NCBI GenBank assembly: GCA_016742125.1
Contig: JACVCM010000120.1
Coordinates: forward strand, 1 to 7,181
Reading direction: 5' to 3'
DNA from: Sphingomonadaceae bacterium
Lineage (GTDB): Bacteria; Pseudomonadota; Alphaproteobacteria; Sphingomonadales; Sphingomonadaceae
DNA length: 7,181 bases
Shown here: piece after piece, positions 6,132 to 7,181 of the stretch
Layout: each line of letters starts with the position of its first letter
Numbering within the stretch: position 1 is the first letter of the stretch
Made by a program: the position numbers and the translations under genes
Notes under the pieces: model-generated
What the model saw: only the letters and a program-made list of their open reading frames with translations
What the model was told of the DNA's origin: nothing
The model's database searches: none

Positions 6132-6719
6132 CAGGGTCGGCAGCGCCACGGCCTTTTGGGCATCCCACAGGTCGCCCTGCTGCCCGTTGTAGCGGTCGGC
6201 GGTCTCTCCGGCCGCGACGATCGTCAGCAGCCACTCGAAAATCTCGTAGAGGCACGAGATGGCCAAGACCCAGGCAAGCACAGTCAACGTCGCACCGCGC
6301 GGGCCTAGGCCGCCCCAGCGCCTCGCGATCTCAGCTACCGGGATCACCGACAGTGCGCCGACGGCGAAATGGACCAGCCGGTCATAATGGTTGCGGGTCC
6401 AACCGAACGCTTCGGACAAGGTCGATCCCGTTAGCGCTTGCGCCCAGTCGTCATAGGGGACGTTGCTGTAGGCATAGCGTCCGCCGAGCGTGTGAAGCGC
6501 AAGGAAGGCAACGATGCAGGCGAGCGCCGGGGTCGAGAGAGGCCAGCGCCGCAGCAGCGCGGGCGACGCGACGATCAGCAGCATCGTCGGGATATGCTGG
6601 AGCAATGCGACCTCGGGATAGGGCTGCTCGACCTGCGCCGCGAGCAGCAGTATGAGCAGCACGCCGATCGGCGGGCGTTGCACAGCGCTTTCGGCCCCCG
6701 AGTTCGCGGGCACGCTCAC
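6122..6719 (-). CDS. DUF2238 (YjdF-like) integral membrane protein, 3' end missing
   Basis: About 199 native residues of a family of roughly 200-210, so only the last helix end is lost. It is an inner-membrane protein of unknown function. Several hydrophobic segments are visible, including IGVLLILLLAA near 18-28, a stretch near 40-55, one near 64-75, VHFAVGALSVIPVAEIA near 116-132 and LTVLAWVLAISCLYEIFEWL near 144-163. The DUF2238 hallmarks are LGGRYAYSNVPYDDW, WTRNHYDRLVHF, YEIFEWL and NGQQGDLWDAQK. The start is GTG at 6719, whose bases overlap the stop of the upstream dimethylargininase-like gene (GTGA), so translation is probably coupled. After LGAI the frame runs on to 5658, but this is antisense to the receptor gene and gives a false protein of 353 residues. 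Confidence 0.85.
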
Positions 6720-7181
6720 CAGCGAAGCGACATGCAGCTGAGCCCCGCGTCGATGCGCGCGATATGCTCGGTAGCCATGGCACGGAACGGCACGCCGCGC
6801 GCCGCGAGCATCGCCTGCGTCGCGAGCCAGCGTTCGCCGATCAGCACCGTGTCGCGCACACGGAGGATATTCGCCGCGCCTTCCTCGCCAAGCGGGGTCA
6901 GCACGACCTCAAGCCCGGCGAACTCGGGGCAATCGCGCATCGCGGGCACTGCGAGAACGGTCGGTTCGTCGATCAGGCTGCAACCGGTCTTGAAGTGGAG
7001 AACGCCGGCCGGGGTTACCGCAATTTCGGCGCGATGGCCGAGCCGTTCGAGCAGCCCCGCAAGCTCGCCCGCGCCCGAACGGTCGGTGCGGCCGGAGAGG
7101 CCGAGGGTACCACGGCCGGCGAGCCGCGACACGTGGCCGCGCCCGCCAGGACCGACGCCCATTTCGCTCAAGGTCGCATGG
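6716..7181 (-). CDS. ddaH: Dimethylargininase (DDAH) family amidinotransferase-fold hydrolase, N-terminus outside window
   Basis: The last 154 or so residues of a protein usually about 255 long. DDAH hydrolyses methylated arginine to citrulline and methylamines, in the guanidino-group-modifying superfamily with arginine deiminase. Visible features are LSGRTDRSG; the catalytic histidine in VLHFKTGCS (codon 6997-6995); EEGAANILRV; and the nucleophilic cysteine in GLSCMSLRW at the C-terminus (codon 6736-6734). Those two catalytic residues are intact. The frame is open through the right edge; a TTG at 7171 could be read as a start but lies inside the expected protein. The segment at about 7085-7181 matches the family less well than the rest. 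It overlaps the DUF2238 start by four bases. A related deiminase with another guanidino substrate cannot be excluded. Confidence 0.8.
   Translation of the reverse strand, partial: HATLSEMGVGPGGRGHVSRLAGRGTLGLSGRTDRSGAGELAGLLERLGHRAEIAVTPAGVLHFKTGCSLIDEPTVLAVPAMRDCPEFAGLEVVLTPLGEEGAANILRVRDTVLIGERWLATQAMLAARGVPFRAMATEHIARIDAGLSCMSLRW

Noticed and set aside
5658..6719. A novel 353-residue fusion protein on the minus strand
   Set aside because: Residues after about 199 are antisense to the TonB receptor; the fusion arises only from the breakpoint near 6120.
6451..6783. Minus-strand frame of 110 codons and a plus-strand frame at 6353-6655
   Set aside because: Both are arginine/alanine-rich shadows of the DUF2238 gene in other frames.

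Overview
The window looks alphaproteobacterial, most likely from a sphingomonad (Sphingomonadales). This is inference from gene content: a PhaR-type polyhydroxyalkanoate regulator, a long archaeal/eukaryotic-type prolyl-tRNA synthetase, RNase R, and a TonB-dependent receptor whose mature N-terminus is acidic and followed by a QIVVTGSRI box. No rRNA, tRNA or CRISPR array was seen.

Left part (1-5063). Four genes lie on the minus strand and read right to left: phaR (4964-4407), proS (4369-2840), a small GxxExxY/PD-(D/E)XK-like gene (2802-2374) and rnr (2374-113). They are tightly packed (37 nt, then 37 nt, then a 1-nt TAATG overlap), so one transcript is plausible. The small gene sits in a 446-bp unit bounded by inverted repeats of about 29 bp, each built of three 8-bp units. 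The unit abuts the proS stop codon and lies just upstream of the rnr ribosome-binding region. It looks like a cassette inserted into a housekeeping operon. At the far left a probable plus-strand gene tail ends on the same CTAG tetranucleotide as rnr.

Middle (4965-5426). This is a 462-bp divergent regulatory region between phaR and a TonB-dependent receptor gene. It holds several dyad symmetries: a TGCA-C-TGCA site close to phaR, a stem-loop with an embedded 10-bp palindrome, and a 29-bp imperfect palindrome near the receptor gene.

Right part (5427-7181). The receptor gene (plus strand) has a clean start, signal peptide, TonB box and plug domain but stops matching its family near base 6120. 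There the sequence switches to the 3' end of a minus-strand DUF2238-type membrane protein gene, itself coupled by a GTGA overlap to a dimethylargininase-family gene that runs off the window. Hand-counted GC is about 52% in one receptor line and 68-72% in sampled lines right of the switch. Both genes are broken at the same point, so 6118-6131 is either a real rearrangement or transfer boundary, or an assembly or amplification chimera. Sequence alone cannot decide which.

The most interesting native structure is the repeat-bounded GxxExxY cassette between proS and rnr. The most important caution is the junction near 6120.
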